Positions 1-7,923 of a stretch of 64,000 nt of DNA are shown here, piece by piece. The DNA comes from Ignavibacteria bacterium (GTDB lineage: Bacteria > Bacteroidota > Ignavibacteria > Tepidaquicellales > OLB5). The stretch's first letter is position 1. Each line of letters opens with the position of its first letter. The stretch covers positions 1-64,000 of the forward strand of contig JAUQWS010000122.1 in NCBI GenBank assembly GCA_030835025.1, written 5' to 3'. Under the pieces are notes generated by a model. That model ran no database searches, was not told where the DNA came from, and worked only from the letters and a program-made list of their open reading frames with translations. The position numbers were made by a program, and so were the translations under genes.

Positions 1-255
1 CTGGTTCAGATCTTCGTAATATGCAATTCTTTTTGCGTCAGGTTCCTTCGTCATTATCTTGTCAAATGCTATTCCCCTGAAGGTGTAAATATTGGTGTCG
101 TTAACGCTGAATTCCACGCCCCATTTGTTCAATTCTTCACAGTCTCTTTGATGGAGCGCCTTTACAAGCGGTGTATAGTCTTCCATTTGGTGTGCCTCTT
201 TGCAGCCAAAAACAAAAGTTCCCAATAATAGTGCTGCTAAACAGGATCTTTTCAT
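1..255 (-). CDS. Putative lipoprotein, 3' end outside the window
   Basis: This gene is not in the ORF track because it runs off the left edge. On the minus strand an ATG at 255-253 opens a frame that stays open for 85 codons to position 1. It starts MKRSCLAALLLGTFVFGCK, a lipoprotein signal peptide whose lipobox (VFGC) puts the lipidated cysteine at residue 18, so the product should be anchored in a membrane facing the periplasm or surface. The visible mature part (about 67 residues) has no motif I recognise. It lies 2 nt after the stop of the zinc-ribbon gene, suggesting co-transcription. The ORF listed at 137..352 is a shadow of this gene and its neighbour. Confidence 0.7.
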   Translation of the reverse strand, partial: MKRSCLAALLLGTFVFGCKEAHQMEDYTPLVKALHQRDCEELNKWGVEFSVNDTNIYTFRGIAFDKIMTKEPDAKRIAYYEDLNQ

Positions 256-257
256 AA

Positions 258-1361
258 TTATCCGAATAATTTTCCAAACAAACCGGTTTTTTGTTTCGCA
301 GCAAGCTTTGAAACCGCTTCGCTTCTATCTGCCTGTAATTTCTTAATAACATCTTTTTTTAGATTCGTATTTTTGACAAGGGCTAAACGCACATTTTCAT
401 CCTTATCCTCAGCAAGCATTAATTGAAGATCTGCAGGAATATCAATACCATATTCTGCTGCGGTCTCTTTGAGTTCCGGAGCATGTGAGCCGATACCAAG
501 TTTAAGGTTATCATAAAAATGTTTCTGAATTTTTGTGATATCCATATTAAAACTTACTTGTTCGTTATTCTTGGCTTTTAGCAGATGTTTTACCCAGATA
601 AGAAGAGATTCATCTATGAAGGGTTTTTCGAAATACTCTTTGATGAAATTATTAAAGTGTTTGCTGTAAATTGATAGAGCTGTGACTCTAAGAAAATATT
701 CAATTGAGCCTTTTATGTCATCTTCGGTAAGATCCAGCAGCACAAAAAGCGGCTGTACTTCTTTGTTCGGGTGAAGCTTTGTCCAGATATTATCCGGAAG
801 ATAATTCTCGTTATCGCAGTAATGGCATTTTATTGTACGTTTAGTATCACCGGTCAGTTCAAGCCCCGCTCCGCAAGTCATGCATTTAAAAACCAGCATT
901 GAATCTTTATCAATGTCCTTTTCGGCAAAATCCGCACCGTGTGAATCATTAATTACGCCGATGGCATTAGGGTGAAATTCCCTTATTTCAGCATCAGCTT
1001 TCCTTACCGGCATTTTATGGCTGCAGGCAGAGCAGATCACAGGTTTACCTTCTTCGATGGCTTTCAGCAGTAAGCCGGTTTCCAAAACGTTATTGCATTC
1101 CTCGCATGAACAGGGCATTGATGAATAAAAGAGTTTATAAGCCCCTGTTCCTCCCATTTGTTCAATGCTTCCGGAAAGGAATCCGTTCATGTACTGTACT
1201 TTATCCATAAAACCAAACATTCTATCCTGCAGGACACTTCGAACGTTTATGGTTTTGCCGCAATTCTGGCACGTATCAAAATCAACTATGCCTGATACAG
1301 CATGATTACTGTTGCAGCCCGGGCAGACTATCTGTATCCTGAAAGCTGAACATTTGATCAA
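258..1361 (-). CDS. Cytoplasmic protein with three zinc ribbons and a helical-repeat tail
   Basis: The 367-aa protein has no signal peptide and shows three four-cysteine zinc-ribbon units: CxxC pairs near residues 13/16 and 31/34, a second set around 83-110, and a third near 160-182 (CMTC...CHYC). The last 60 residues resemble HEAT or leucine-repeat-variant helices (DKDENVRLALVKN). The start is TTG, overlapping the upstream stop (TTGA), with AAGGAA about 10 nt before it; no ATG lies upstream of the first ribbon, so the TTG is needed. The overlap suggests translational coupling to the AHSA1-type gene. I do not know the function. Nucleic-acid or protein binding through zinc is a reasonable inference, but nothing specific is shown. 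Confidence 0.8.
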   Translation of the reverse strand: MIKCSAFRIQIVCPGCNSNHAVSGIVDFDTCQNCGKTINVRSVLQDRMFGFMDKVQYMNGFLSGSIEQMGGTGAYKLFYSSMPCSCEECNNVLETGLLLKAIEEGKPVICSACSHKMPVRKADAEIREFHPNAIGVINDSHGADFAEKDIDKDSMLVFKCMTCGAGLELTGDTKRTIKCHYCDNENYLPDNIWTKLHPNKEVQPLFVLLDLTEDDIKGSIEYFLRVTALSIYSKHFNNFIKEYFEKPFIDESLLIWVKHLLKAKNNEQVSFNMDITKIQKHFYDNLKLGIGSHAPELKETAAEYGIDIPADLQLMLAEDKDENVRLALVKNTNLKKDVIKKLQADRSEAVSKLAAKQKTGLFGKLFG

Positions 1362-1825
1362 TAAAAAACCGTTCCTTCCCTTAGATGTTTCGGATTAAAT
1401 TCCCTGAGGTCTTTACCCGTTTCGATTACAGATTTCAAGTTGGCAAAGAAGAACGTCCATCCTATCTGGCAGCTCATATGCGTGCCAATTTTGAACCGTT
1501 CACCGGATGGGATCCTGTACTGCTTCAGATTTACTATACAATCCTTCCCGGATTTTCTGAATTTCACCTCACAAATACAGCCTGCAAACGTGAACCTGAA
1601 GAGCGAGTTTTTCCTTACAGCAAGCACTTTGCCCCGTTCTTTGGCTCCAATAACCCACATAAATACATATTCACCGCCCTTTTTGAGCTCAACTTTTGCA
1701 CCTGTTAAGAACCACTTGCATAGAAGTTTTGGTTCGGTCCACATTTTAAACAGTTTCTCAGGCGAGCCTTTAAAGGCTGCCTGAAGAGTGAATTGAGACC
1801 AGTCATACTTGAATTTCTTTGCCAT
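1358..1825 (-). CDS. SRPBCC/AHSA1 domain protein
   Basis: The 155-aa protein matches the AHSA1 (activator of Hsp90 ATPase homologue 1-like) branch of the SRPBCC ligand-binding superfamily. The N-terminal half carries the typical pattern of a helix with SPEKLFKMWTEP followed by strands, and the C-terminus has the long closing helix (WTFFFANLKSVIETG). Members bind hydrophobic ligands or act as small stress-related proteins; the ligand here cannot be read from sequence. ATG start, no signal peptide, cytoplasmic. It overlaps the downstream zinc-ribbon gene by 4 nt. A related protein with the same closing-helix wording (CCVCWAFFVTNLKSV) is encoded at 44039. Confidence 0.85.
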   Translation of the reverse strand: MAKKFKYDWSQFTLQAAFKGSPEKLFKMWTEPKLLCKWFLTGAKVELKKGGEYVFMWVIGAKERGKVLAVRKNSLFRFTFAGCICEVKFRKSGKDCIVNLKQYRIPSGERFKIGTHMSCQIGWTFFFANLKSVIETGKDLREFNPKHLREGTVFY

Positions 1826-1905
1826 AGATAACAGTGACAGTTAATAACATTAAAAAGCCGCTTGTGTCCACAAAGTTATGACATAATTAAATCGTAATCA
1901 ACAAA

Positions 1906-1934
1906 TTAAAAAGACAGGTCGTGCCTGTCTTTTG
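1906..1934 (-). terminator. Rho-independent terminator
   Basis: AAAAGACAGG-TCGTG-CCTGTCTTTT forms a perfect 10-bp A/T-flanked stem. It lies between the DUF3098 stop and the AHSA1-type start, so on the minus strand it would end the transcript coming from the TonB/dipeptidase side; the T-run is present on both strands. Confidence 0.8.
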
Positions 1935-1971
1935 CAGTATCAAAATATGAAGTGAATGCTACTTCAATAAA

Positions 1972-2286
1972 TCAGCTTGTTTTTACATTTGAGCTTGCAG
2001 TTTCAGAGACCTCCTCTGCAGGAGTTTCAGCAATCTCAGATTTTGGCTTCTTGAGGATGCCATAGGGAATCACAACGCAGTATCCTGCAACCAGCAATAT
2101 GGGCGCAATAACAGTAGGCAGGAATCCATCTACAGAATTCTGGCTCATTAATATATACCCAATTACCAGAAGAAGGACTCCGAGTCCGATAATCATGAAA
2201 TTCTCACGCTCAAGGGGAAATGAAAATTCCTTTTTCTTAGTGAACTTTGATGATTGATGCTTCTTACTCTTTGCTTTTGTTTGCAT
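1972..2286 (-). CDS. DUF3098 family small membrane protein
   Basis: The 104-aa protein matches the Bacteroidota family DUF3098: a basic N-terminus (residues 1-25), FPLERENF, then two hydrophobic helices (about 30-50 and 60-82) joined by a short loop containing the family's LMS motif, and an acidic Ser/Thr tail. It should sit in the inner membrane with two spans. In many Bacteroidota this gene lies near ftsX and upp; here its upstream neighbour is an M20 dipeptidase, and a terminator follows at 1906. Function unknown. The family assignment is fairly sure because of the spacing of the two helices and the RENF motif. Confidence 0.75.
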   Translation of the reverse strand: MQTKAKSKKHQSSKFTKKKEFSFPLERENFMIIGLGVLLLVIGYILMSQNSVDGFLPTVIAPILLVAGYCVVIPYGILKKPKSEIAETPAEEVSETASSNVKTS

Positions 2287-2367
2287 AGATAGTTGTTTAA
2301 TTTTATTCTGTTTTCAAACTACTTTCAATCCAAATCCAATCCGGTTTACGGAAGCTTCATGCCGGAT

Positions 2368-3738
2368 TCACGCTTTGGCAAGCTCATCGTAGAATATCGC
2401 GCTTGTCAATATACCGTTCTGGAAATTATTCAGATTCAAATGCTCATCCGGAGAGTGCGCGTTTTCATCAGGCAAACCGAATCCAAGCAGAACAGTATCA
2501 GCGTCCAGCATTTCTTTGAAGGTAAGCACTATTGGTATCGATCCGCCCTCGCGAATAAATACAGGCTCCTTACCGAATCCCTGTGCCATTGCTTTTGAGG
2601 CTGCTTTCATCCATTTGGTGTCAATCGGAGTCATTGCACCTTTGCCATGATGCAGTCCCGAGATCTTCACTTTAACAGTTTTGGGTGTTATCTTCCTGAC
2701 GAAAGCCGAGAACAATTTTTCTATTTTATCAGGGTCCTGGTTTGGTACAAGTCTCATACTGATCTTGGCAAATGCTTTTGAAGGAAGCACGGTTTTGGCT
2801 CCTTCACCCATAAATCCGCCCCAAATGCCGTTACAGTCAAGTGTGGGCCGTGCCCAGGTTCTTTCCAGTGTAGTATAGCCTTCTTCACCAAAGAGCTCTT
2901 CAACATCAAGTCCTTTGGCATATTTTTTATCACTGAACGGGAGTTTAGCAAACCCCTCCTTTTCTTCTTTATCAAGAGGCACAACGTCATCATAAAACCC
3001 ATCTATCAGGATCTTACCTTTGTCATCCTTCAGCTTCGCAATAATGTGCGCCAGTGCATTTATCGGATTATCAACTGCTCCGCCGTACTGGCCTGAGTGC
3101 AGGTCGCGGTTAGGCCCGGTCACCTCAAGCTGCATATAGCATAAACCTCTTAGTGCATAACCTATAGCGGGCACATCCTTATCATACATGGAAGTATCGG
3201 ATATAACCACAACATCACATTTCAAAAGGTCTTTATGCCCTGAAATGAAATCTCCCAAGTGAACGCTTCCAATTTCCTCTTCGCCTTCAACGATCAATTT
3301 AATATTGACCGGCAGCGATCCGTTTTTTGCCAGATGAGCTTCAAGTGCTTTCATGTGGATCATGACCTGTCCTTTATCATCTGCTGAACCGCGTGCATAG
3401 ATGTTCTCACCTCTTACTTCAGCTTCAAAAGGCGGCGATGTCCATAATTCGATCGGATCGACCGGCTGAACGTCATAATGTCCGTAAACAAGTATTGTCG
3501 GTTTATCCTTTCCTGCATTAAGCCAGTCCGCATATACTACCGGGTGACCGTCAGTCGGGTAAATTGCTACATTCTGAAGTCCTATCTTTTCGAGATGGCT
3601 TTTAATGTATTCAGCGCATTCCAGAACATCCTTTTTGTTTTCCGGATTTGTGCTGATACTGGGAAAGCTTAAGAAATGTTTAAGCTCCGTTAAATATCTA
3701 TCTTTGTTTTCCTTAATAAAATTAGTAATGTTGCTCAT
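2368..3738 (-). CDS. M20 family dipeptidase
   Basis: The 456-aa zinc metallopeptidase belongs to the M20 group of cytosolic non-specific dipeptidases. Metal ligands are visible: YGHYDVQP (His87, Asp89), SADDKGQ (Asp120-121), the catalytic/bridging EGEEE (151-155), and a C-terminal AHSPDE histidine. LHSGQYGG marks the dimerisation lid domain. It would hydrolyse dipeptides in the cytoplasm. The ORF track starts 45 codons earlier, but that extension (MQTITREF...) is only the 3' end of the TPR gene read in another frame. The ATG at 3738 (MSNITNF) sits 4 nt after the TPR stop and gives the family's usual length, so it is preferred. Confidence 0.92.
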   Translation of the reverse strand: MSNITNFIKENKDRYLTELKHFLSFPSISTNPENKKDVLECAEYIKSHLEKIGLQNVAIYPTDGHPVVYADWLNAGKDKPTILVYGHYDVQPVDPIELWTSPPFEAEVRGENIYARGSADDKGQVMIHMKALEAHLAKNGSLPVNIKLIVEGEEEIGSVHLGDFISGHKDLLKCDVVVISDTSMYDKDVPAIGYALRGLCYMQLEVTGPNRDLHSGQYGGAVDNPINALAHIIAKLKDDKGKILIDGFYDDVVPLDKEEKEGFAKLPFSDKKYAKGLDVEELFGEEGYTTLERTWARPTLDCNGIWGGFMGEGAKTVLPSKAFAKISMRLVPNQDPDKIEKLFSAFVRKITPKTVKVKISGLHHGKGAMTPIDTKWMKAASKAMAQGFGKEPVFIREGGSIPIVLTFKEMLDADTVLLGFGLPDENAHSPDEHLNLNNFQNGILTSAIFYDELAKA

Positions 3739-3742
3739 TATC

Positions 3743-5221
3743 TTATTGTCCGTTCCCGCAGAATTTCTTGACCTGTTCCTGTGCAAACGAATCGGTTGGT
3801 TCAAATTCCAGGTATTTTTTGTAATCTGCGCATGCTTCTGCGTTTTTGGAAATTCCCGCGTAATTGTTTGCACGCCATAGCCAACCGGAGCTGATGTTCG
3901 GATTGAGCTCTATACTCTTTGTAAGGATCAATATTCCCTCGTTGAACTGATTCAGGTAGAAATATGAAATTCCGGCATAAACATAAGCTGCCACATTAAG
4001 AATACCGAGATCTATTGCCTTGTTCAGCTTTATGAGCGCTTCATCATATTTTTTTTCTTTAAACAATATCTTTCCGTATTCAAAATAAACGTTCTCGTCG
4101 GCTGAATCAAGCGAAACAGCTTTGTCAAGCAATTCATATGCCTTTGAATACTCTTCTTTATCTGCAGGGATCTTGGACCATTTCATATAATCTTCAGAAT
4201 TAAGGTCTTCCAGTTTTACCTTGGTGAAAAATTCCTCAGCTTTTGTGTATTCCTTTTTTTCGATGTAAACATATGCAGAATACTTGTTGGCCTCGCTGTA
4301 ATCTGGGTCCTTTGCAAGCACTTCGTTCAGAATTTCAAGTGCCTTGTCATATTCGGCTTTACCATAAAAGGATTTAGCAAGGTATGTTTTGCCGCGCGGA
4401 GAACCAGGAAGCAATTTGTCGTATCTTTCAAAAGCTTCTATGGCATCGTTGAATTTATCGAGCAGATAGAAGATAAGTCCCTTTTTAAAATATGCCGGTG
4501 CGAAATTATTATCAGCATCAGCTGATTTAATGTAATTTTCAAGGGCTATGCTGTATTTCTTCTGCTTAAATGCTATTTCACCTATTCCGTAAATAGCGGG
4601 GGCAAAGTTGGGCTTGTACTTAAGAGCGAGCTCATAATTGGATTTTGCAGGATCAAAAGCGCCTCTTGCCAGATAGGCATCACCAAGACCAACATATATG
4701 ATCGGGTTCTTATCATCAAATAGCTTTGCCTGTGTCATTGAAGCAATTGCCTTATCAACTTTTCCGTCGGCTATAAAATTTTCTGCTTCTGCCGAAAGCA
4801 CATTAATGATAGTCGATATCTCTTCCTTATCAAGATCGTCTTTTGTTTTGTTAAGCGGAAGGAACTTCTTTGATTTTTCGAACTCAGCTGCAGCATCGCT
4901 GTATTTCTTCTGCGATGTATATATTTCTCCCAGAACAGAATAAGCCTCAGGACGCTCATCATCTTTCTTAACAGCGTCCTTCAGGAATTTCATGGCATCT
5001 TTTTCGGATCCCGTATTGAAAAGTGCGATCCCGTAATATAGGTTGGCGTCATATGAATCTTTGGATACACTTTTCAAAAGGTTCAGTGCGCTTACATAAT
5101 CGCCTGATCTGACAGCCGCAATACCTTTATCAAGATTATCCTGCGCTATTATATTTGAATTCACTGCAAATGCAATGATAAGAAAAGCATAAAGTCCCCT
5201 TAATATGTATTTAGTCATCAT
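3743..5221 (-). CDS. Secreted tetratricopeptide repeat protein
   Basis: The 492-aa protein has a Sec signal peptide (residues 1-26, ending near NIIAQ) and then about twelve TPR units spread over the whole mature length, with typical spellings such as AYSVLGEIYTSQKKYSDAAAEFEKS. It should form a periplasmic helical superhelix used as a protein-binding scaffold. It follows the PstS-like gene by 27 nt and precedes the dipeptidase by 4 nt, so the run from TonB to the dipeptidase looks like one operon. Bacteroidota often place such a TPR protein after tonB and a PstS-like protein. Its partner is not known from sequence. Confidence 0.85.
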   Translation of the reverse strand: MMTKYILRGLYAFLIIAFAVNSNIIAQDNLDKGIAAVRSGDYVSALNLLKSVSKDSYDANLYYGIALFNTGSEKDAMKFLKDAVKKDDERPEAYSVLGEIYTSQKKYSDAAAEFEKSKKFLPLNKTKDDLDKEEISTIINVLSAEAENFIADGKVDKAIASMTQAKLFDDKNPIIYVGLGDAYLARGAFDPAKSNYELALKYKPNFAPAIYGIGEIAFKQKKYSIALENYIKSADADNNFAPAYFKKGLIFYLLDKFNDAIEAFERYDKLLPGSPRGKTYLAKSFYGKAEYDKALEILNEVLAKDPDYSEANKYSAYVYIEKKEYTKAEEFFTKVKLEDLNSEDYMKWSKIPADKEEYSKAYELLDKAVSLDSADENVYFEYGKILFKEKKYDEALIKLNKAIDLGILNVAAYVYAGISYFYLNQFNEGILILTKSIELNPNISSGWLWRANNYAGISKNAEACADYKKYLEFEPTDSFAQEQVKKFCGNGQ

Positions 5222-5248
5222 ACCTGTATGATTATTAGTTTTGTAGTA

Positions 5249-6190
5249 TTAGTTAAGCTGAATAATTTTTACCGGCTGCGTAACAGGTACCAGACCTGAT
5301 TTAAGAACAATACGCTGACCGTCGTAAGAAACCAAAAAACTTGTAAATCCAACAGAGAGGTTCATGGAGTAATCGGTTGACATTATGAACGCTTCTGTTA
5401 CAAGCGGGTAAGTACCGTTTGCTATATAACCCTGGTGCAGGCTCACATAATTGCCTACTGCTAGAGTCTGCGGGTCAACGGCTGCTATTTTCAGCGGTTT
5501 CACGCTTTCATCAAGGGTATCATTTGAAACTGTTACCCAAGCCATTGAAATAAAACCGACTGCATATTCGTTGTTCTTTATCTCGCTCATCATTTGAGCG
5601 GAAGTACTGCACACCTGGTCACCCGGAGAAAACTCTGCACCTGCAAGGACTTTTGATCTGAATATATCATGAATCGAAGCATTCTTGCGCGCTATGAAAA
5701 CTTTGATCTTGCCTTCATATACATTCTTATTATCACCATCAAGCATTGCCCATTCGGTTTGTTCGCCAGTGAAGATCCTTTTCAGTTCATTAAAATTGAG
5801 TTTTGATAAAGGATTCTTGGGGTTAACTATCACGCCGATGCCGTCGAGTGCAAACCTGGTCTTTTTTACTTCAATTTTATTTGATGCAAAGATCTCTGCT
5901 TCTTCTTTTGTCAGATCTCTGCCTGCAACAATTGTCTTATAGGTCCCGTTATTAAGATCTGCGATAATTTCTTTTGATGTTTTTACATTAAGGGTAACTT
6001 TTGCATCTGTATTCAGCCTCATAAATTCCGCAGCTTCCTGTTTCATCAGAGGTGATATGCCTTCATCAATTCCGGCTGTTAGTTCACCGGTTGTTGAAGT
6101 GGATTTCTTAACGGTATAATCGCAGGCAGAAAATATTACAGTAAGCGCCGTTAAAATTACTAATGCCGGTATTAATATTTTCGTTTTCAT
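5249..6190 (-). CDS. PstS-like phosphate-binding family lipoprotein
   Basis: The 313-aa protein has a lipoprotein signal (lipobox IFSAC, Cys23) and a PBP-like domain of the PstS class: a GIDEGISPLMKQEAAEF opening, LNFNELKRIFTGEQTEW (the family's hinge motif) and IASNGTYPL-like phrases (GYIANGTYPLVTEAF) near the C-terminus. Classical PstS delivers phosphate to PstCAB, but no permease or ATPase gene is adjacent. Instead it lies in a tonB/TPR operon, as in many Bacteroidota, where its ligand is unclear. It is likely anchored to the inner or outer membrane on the periplasmic side. The fold assignment is solid; the phosphate role is only inferred. Confidence 0.85.
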   Translation of the reverse strand: MKTKILIPALVILTALTVIFSACDYTVKKSTSTTGELTAGIDEGISPLMKQEAAEFMRLNTDAKVTLNVKTSKEIIADLNNGTYKTIVAGRDLTKEEAEIFASNKIEVKKTRFALDGIGVIVNPKNPLSKLNFNELKRIFTGEQTEWAMLDGDNKNVYEGKIKVFIARKNASIHDIFRSKVLAGAEFSPGDQVCSTSAQMMSEIKNNEYAVGFISMAWVTVSNDTLDESVKPLKIAAVDPQTLAVGNYVSLHQGYIANGTYPLVTEAFIMSTDYSMNLSVGFTSFLVSYDGQRIVLKSGLVPVTQPVKIIQLN

Positions 6191-6223
6191 ATCTACTTAA
6201 ACAAATTTTGGCGGGGTTTCGTT

Positions 6224-6475
6224 CTAAAGCATTCTCTTGTTATCATCTTCATCGTCATCATAATATCTCAGTTTCCGCGGCTTTTCCTTCAATTTCAGGT
6301 ACACATTATACGTCCTGAATATTCCGTACAGAACCAGAATACCGCCTAAGATCCAGCGCAGGAATTCCCTGTCTCTAAACAGCTCGGAAGTATTATAGGA
6401 ACCTGATAAAATAAGAATTCCCATCACCATAAAGATGAGGGAAATTCCTAATGTAAAATAATTATATACTTTCAA
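6224..6475 (-). CDS. Small two-span membrane protein in the tonB operon
   Basis: The 83-aa protein has two hydrophobic helices (about residues 6-26 and 38-58) separated by a short charged loop (SELFRDREFLRW), then a basic segment and a strongly acidic tail (YYDDDEDDNKR). It should be an inner-membrane protein with both ends in the cytoplasm. It sits between tonB and the PstS-like gene with short spacers on both sides, so it is probably co-transcribed. I do not recognise a named family. Its fixed place in the operon suggests a role with TonB or envelope energisation, which is only inference. Confidence 0.65.
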   Translation of the reverse strand: MKVYNYFTLGISLIFMVMGILILSGSYNTSELFRDREFLRWILGGILVLYGIFRTYNVYLKLKEKPRKLRYYDDDEDDNKRML

Positions 6476-6537
6476 GTATTCTTACAAAACCATAAACAAA
6501 ACTTTGCGGACCCTAAAACAATCCCTGCAATTCAGGC

Positions 6538-7338
6538 TTAATTCTTCAGCTTGAAATTGAATGGAACAGTAACCCAGACTTTTACGGGTTTGCCATTCTG
6601 CAATCCCGGTGTAAACTGGAGATCATTTGCCTTATCTCGAACTTCATCATGAAACGCATCGGGACCGCTTACAGAGCCGACCTTTATTACATTTCCATCG
6701 GGTCCAACCAGTACCTTCACAGTAACTCTTCCCTCTATACCTGCTTCTCTTGCTATGTCAGGATATTTCATTGAAGATCTGACCTGAGCAAGATTAACAC
6801 ACTCGGGAGCTTTTTCAACCTCGAATGACTGGAATACAGTCTTCTCTTCAACAACTTTTTCTTTCTTCTCTATCTTCTCTTCAATTTTCTTTTCTTCAAC
6901 TTTTACATTGCCCGAAAACTGGAATTTCCCCGAGTCCTGATTGCCAACCGGAGTTTTTATTTCTTCAAGCTGCTGCTGTGTTTTGATTGTCTGTTCTTCA
7001 GCTTTTTCCTTTGCAACCGGTTCTGGCATTAAAGCAGTAAGATCTTTAGGCGGAGCGACCGGGGGTTCTTCAATTTTTGGCGGCGGCGGTTCTTCTTCAT
7101 CGTTTGCAGACGGAGGTGGTTCCAGATCGGTTACGTTAATTATCCTCTGCTGGACATCGCTCTTTTTCTGGTCTTCCAGTTTGCTTAGATAATTTGCAAA
7201 AAGGTAAGTGCCAATTATAAATCCATGTATAAGTATTGCAAAGATCAATCCTCTCTGCAAGTACTTTTGGTATGTTTTCTTTAGCTCACTTGCTCCGTAT
7301 CCTGTATCCTGCAGGATCTCTATATTATCGGTAACCAT
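6538..7338 (-). CDS. tonB: Energy transducer TonB
   Basis: The 266-aa protein has the TonB layout: a short cytoplasmic N-terminus, one membrane span (about 31-50, LIFAILIHGFIIGTYLFANYL), a proline/glutamate-rich periplasm-spanning linker (75-175, with PPPPKIEEPPVAPP) and a C-terminal TonB domain (180-266) with YPDIAREAGIEGRVTVKVLV and the closing VTVPFNFKL strand. It links inner-membrane proton-motive force to outer-membrane TonB-dependent transporters. ATG start with a GGAGG site 5 nt upstream. ExbB and ExbD genes, usually next door, are not in this window on either side, so the motor proteins must be encoded elsewhere. Confidence 0.93.
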   Translation of the reverse strand: MVTDNIEILQDTGYGASELKKTYQKYLQRGLIFAILIHGFIIGTYLFANYLSKLEDQKKSDVQQRIINVTDLEPPPSANDEEEPPPPKIEEPPVAPPKDLTALMPEPVAKEKAEEQTIKTQQQLEEIKTPVGNQDSGKFQFSGNVKVEEKKIEEKIEKKEKVVEEKTVFQSFEVEKAPECVNLAQVRSSMKYPDIAREAGIEGRVTVKVLVGPDGNVIKVGSVSGPDAFHDEVRDKANDLQFTPGLQNGKPVKVWVTVPFNFKLKN

Positions 7339-7567
7339 TGTACCTCCGTTAAATGATGAAACTATTTATAGAACTCTTAAGACTTATACAAAAAATGTAC
7401 GCGATTTGTTCCTGTTTTTGCGTGTTTGGGACTGCATTATAGACAAAAAAGACAATAAATTCAAGACTTATTTACCCAAAATTGACCAAAATCAATCAAA
7501 ACTGATAAAAACAGAACAACAAACGAAAAACCGGGTATGCCACTGAAAAAAGAGAAGTTAAACAGAA
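7339..7567. other. Intergenic spacer upstream of tonB
   Basis: About 230 bp of A/T-rich sequence between tonB and the EthD-like gene, both on the minus strand. It should hold the promoter of the tonB operon. Long A/C-rich stretches (AAAACAGAACAACAAACG) are present, but I see no clear -33/-7 pair, hairpin or coding sequence; the plus-strand ORF at 7208..7546 is a shadow. Confidence 0.5.
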
Positions 7568-7867
7568 CTACTTTACTTCACCGATGAAAAAATCAACATT
7601 ATTCTTCGCAAAATTCACTATATCCCTTGCTGAGGCCTTCCCTTCGGGTGTTGCCATTGCGGCATTAAATGAATCCATATCATCATAATACATTTCAGCC
7701 ATAATATAATACTGCTGTTCTGTGCCAGGCATCGGATTCAACTTAGATACCTCTGATCTTATCAAACCCGGGATCGCAGCAACAAGCGGCATATGTTTTT
7801 CGAAATAGTGCTTATCGAAAAGTTCCTTATCAGCGGGTGTCTTGTACATTGCAACCAATTTAATCAT
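7568..7867 (-). CDS. EthD-like dimeric ferredoxin-fold protein
   Basis: The 99-aa protein matches the EthD family (dimeric alpha-beta barrel fold): it starts MIKLVAMYKTPAD, has the family's HYFEKHMPLVAAIPGL helix with conserved histidines, and the YYIMAEMYYDDMDSFNAAM strand-helix unit. Family members include a helper protein of alkyl-ether degradation and small reductases, but most have no known substrate. No signal peptide. It stands alone, with a spacer before tonB and 56 nt after the L,D-transpeptidase. The assignment to the fold is strong; the reaction is unknown. Confidence 0.85.
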   Translation of the reverse strand: MIKLVAMYKTPADKELFDKHYFEKHMPLVAAIPGLIRSEVSKLNPMPGTEQQYYIMAEMYYDDMDSFNAAMATPEGKASARDIVNFAKNNVDFFIGEVK

Positions 7868-7923
7868 TGATTTCTTCCTCGGTTTACCTTAAAAATTCTA
7901 ATTAATATATTGTTTATTCCCTG

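Noticed and set aside
137-352. 71-aa ORF at the left edge
   Set aside because: It straddles two real minus-strand genes in another frame; the true gene at the edge is the lipoprotein at 1..255.
3739-3873. N-terminal extension of the M20 dipeptidase in the ORF track
   Set aside because: It is the 3' end of the TPR gene in another frame; the ATG at 3738 follows that gene's stop by 4 nt and gives the family's normal length.
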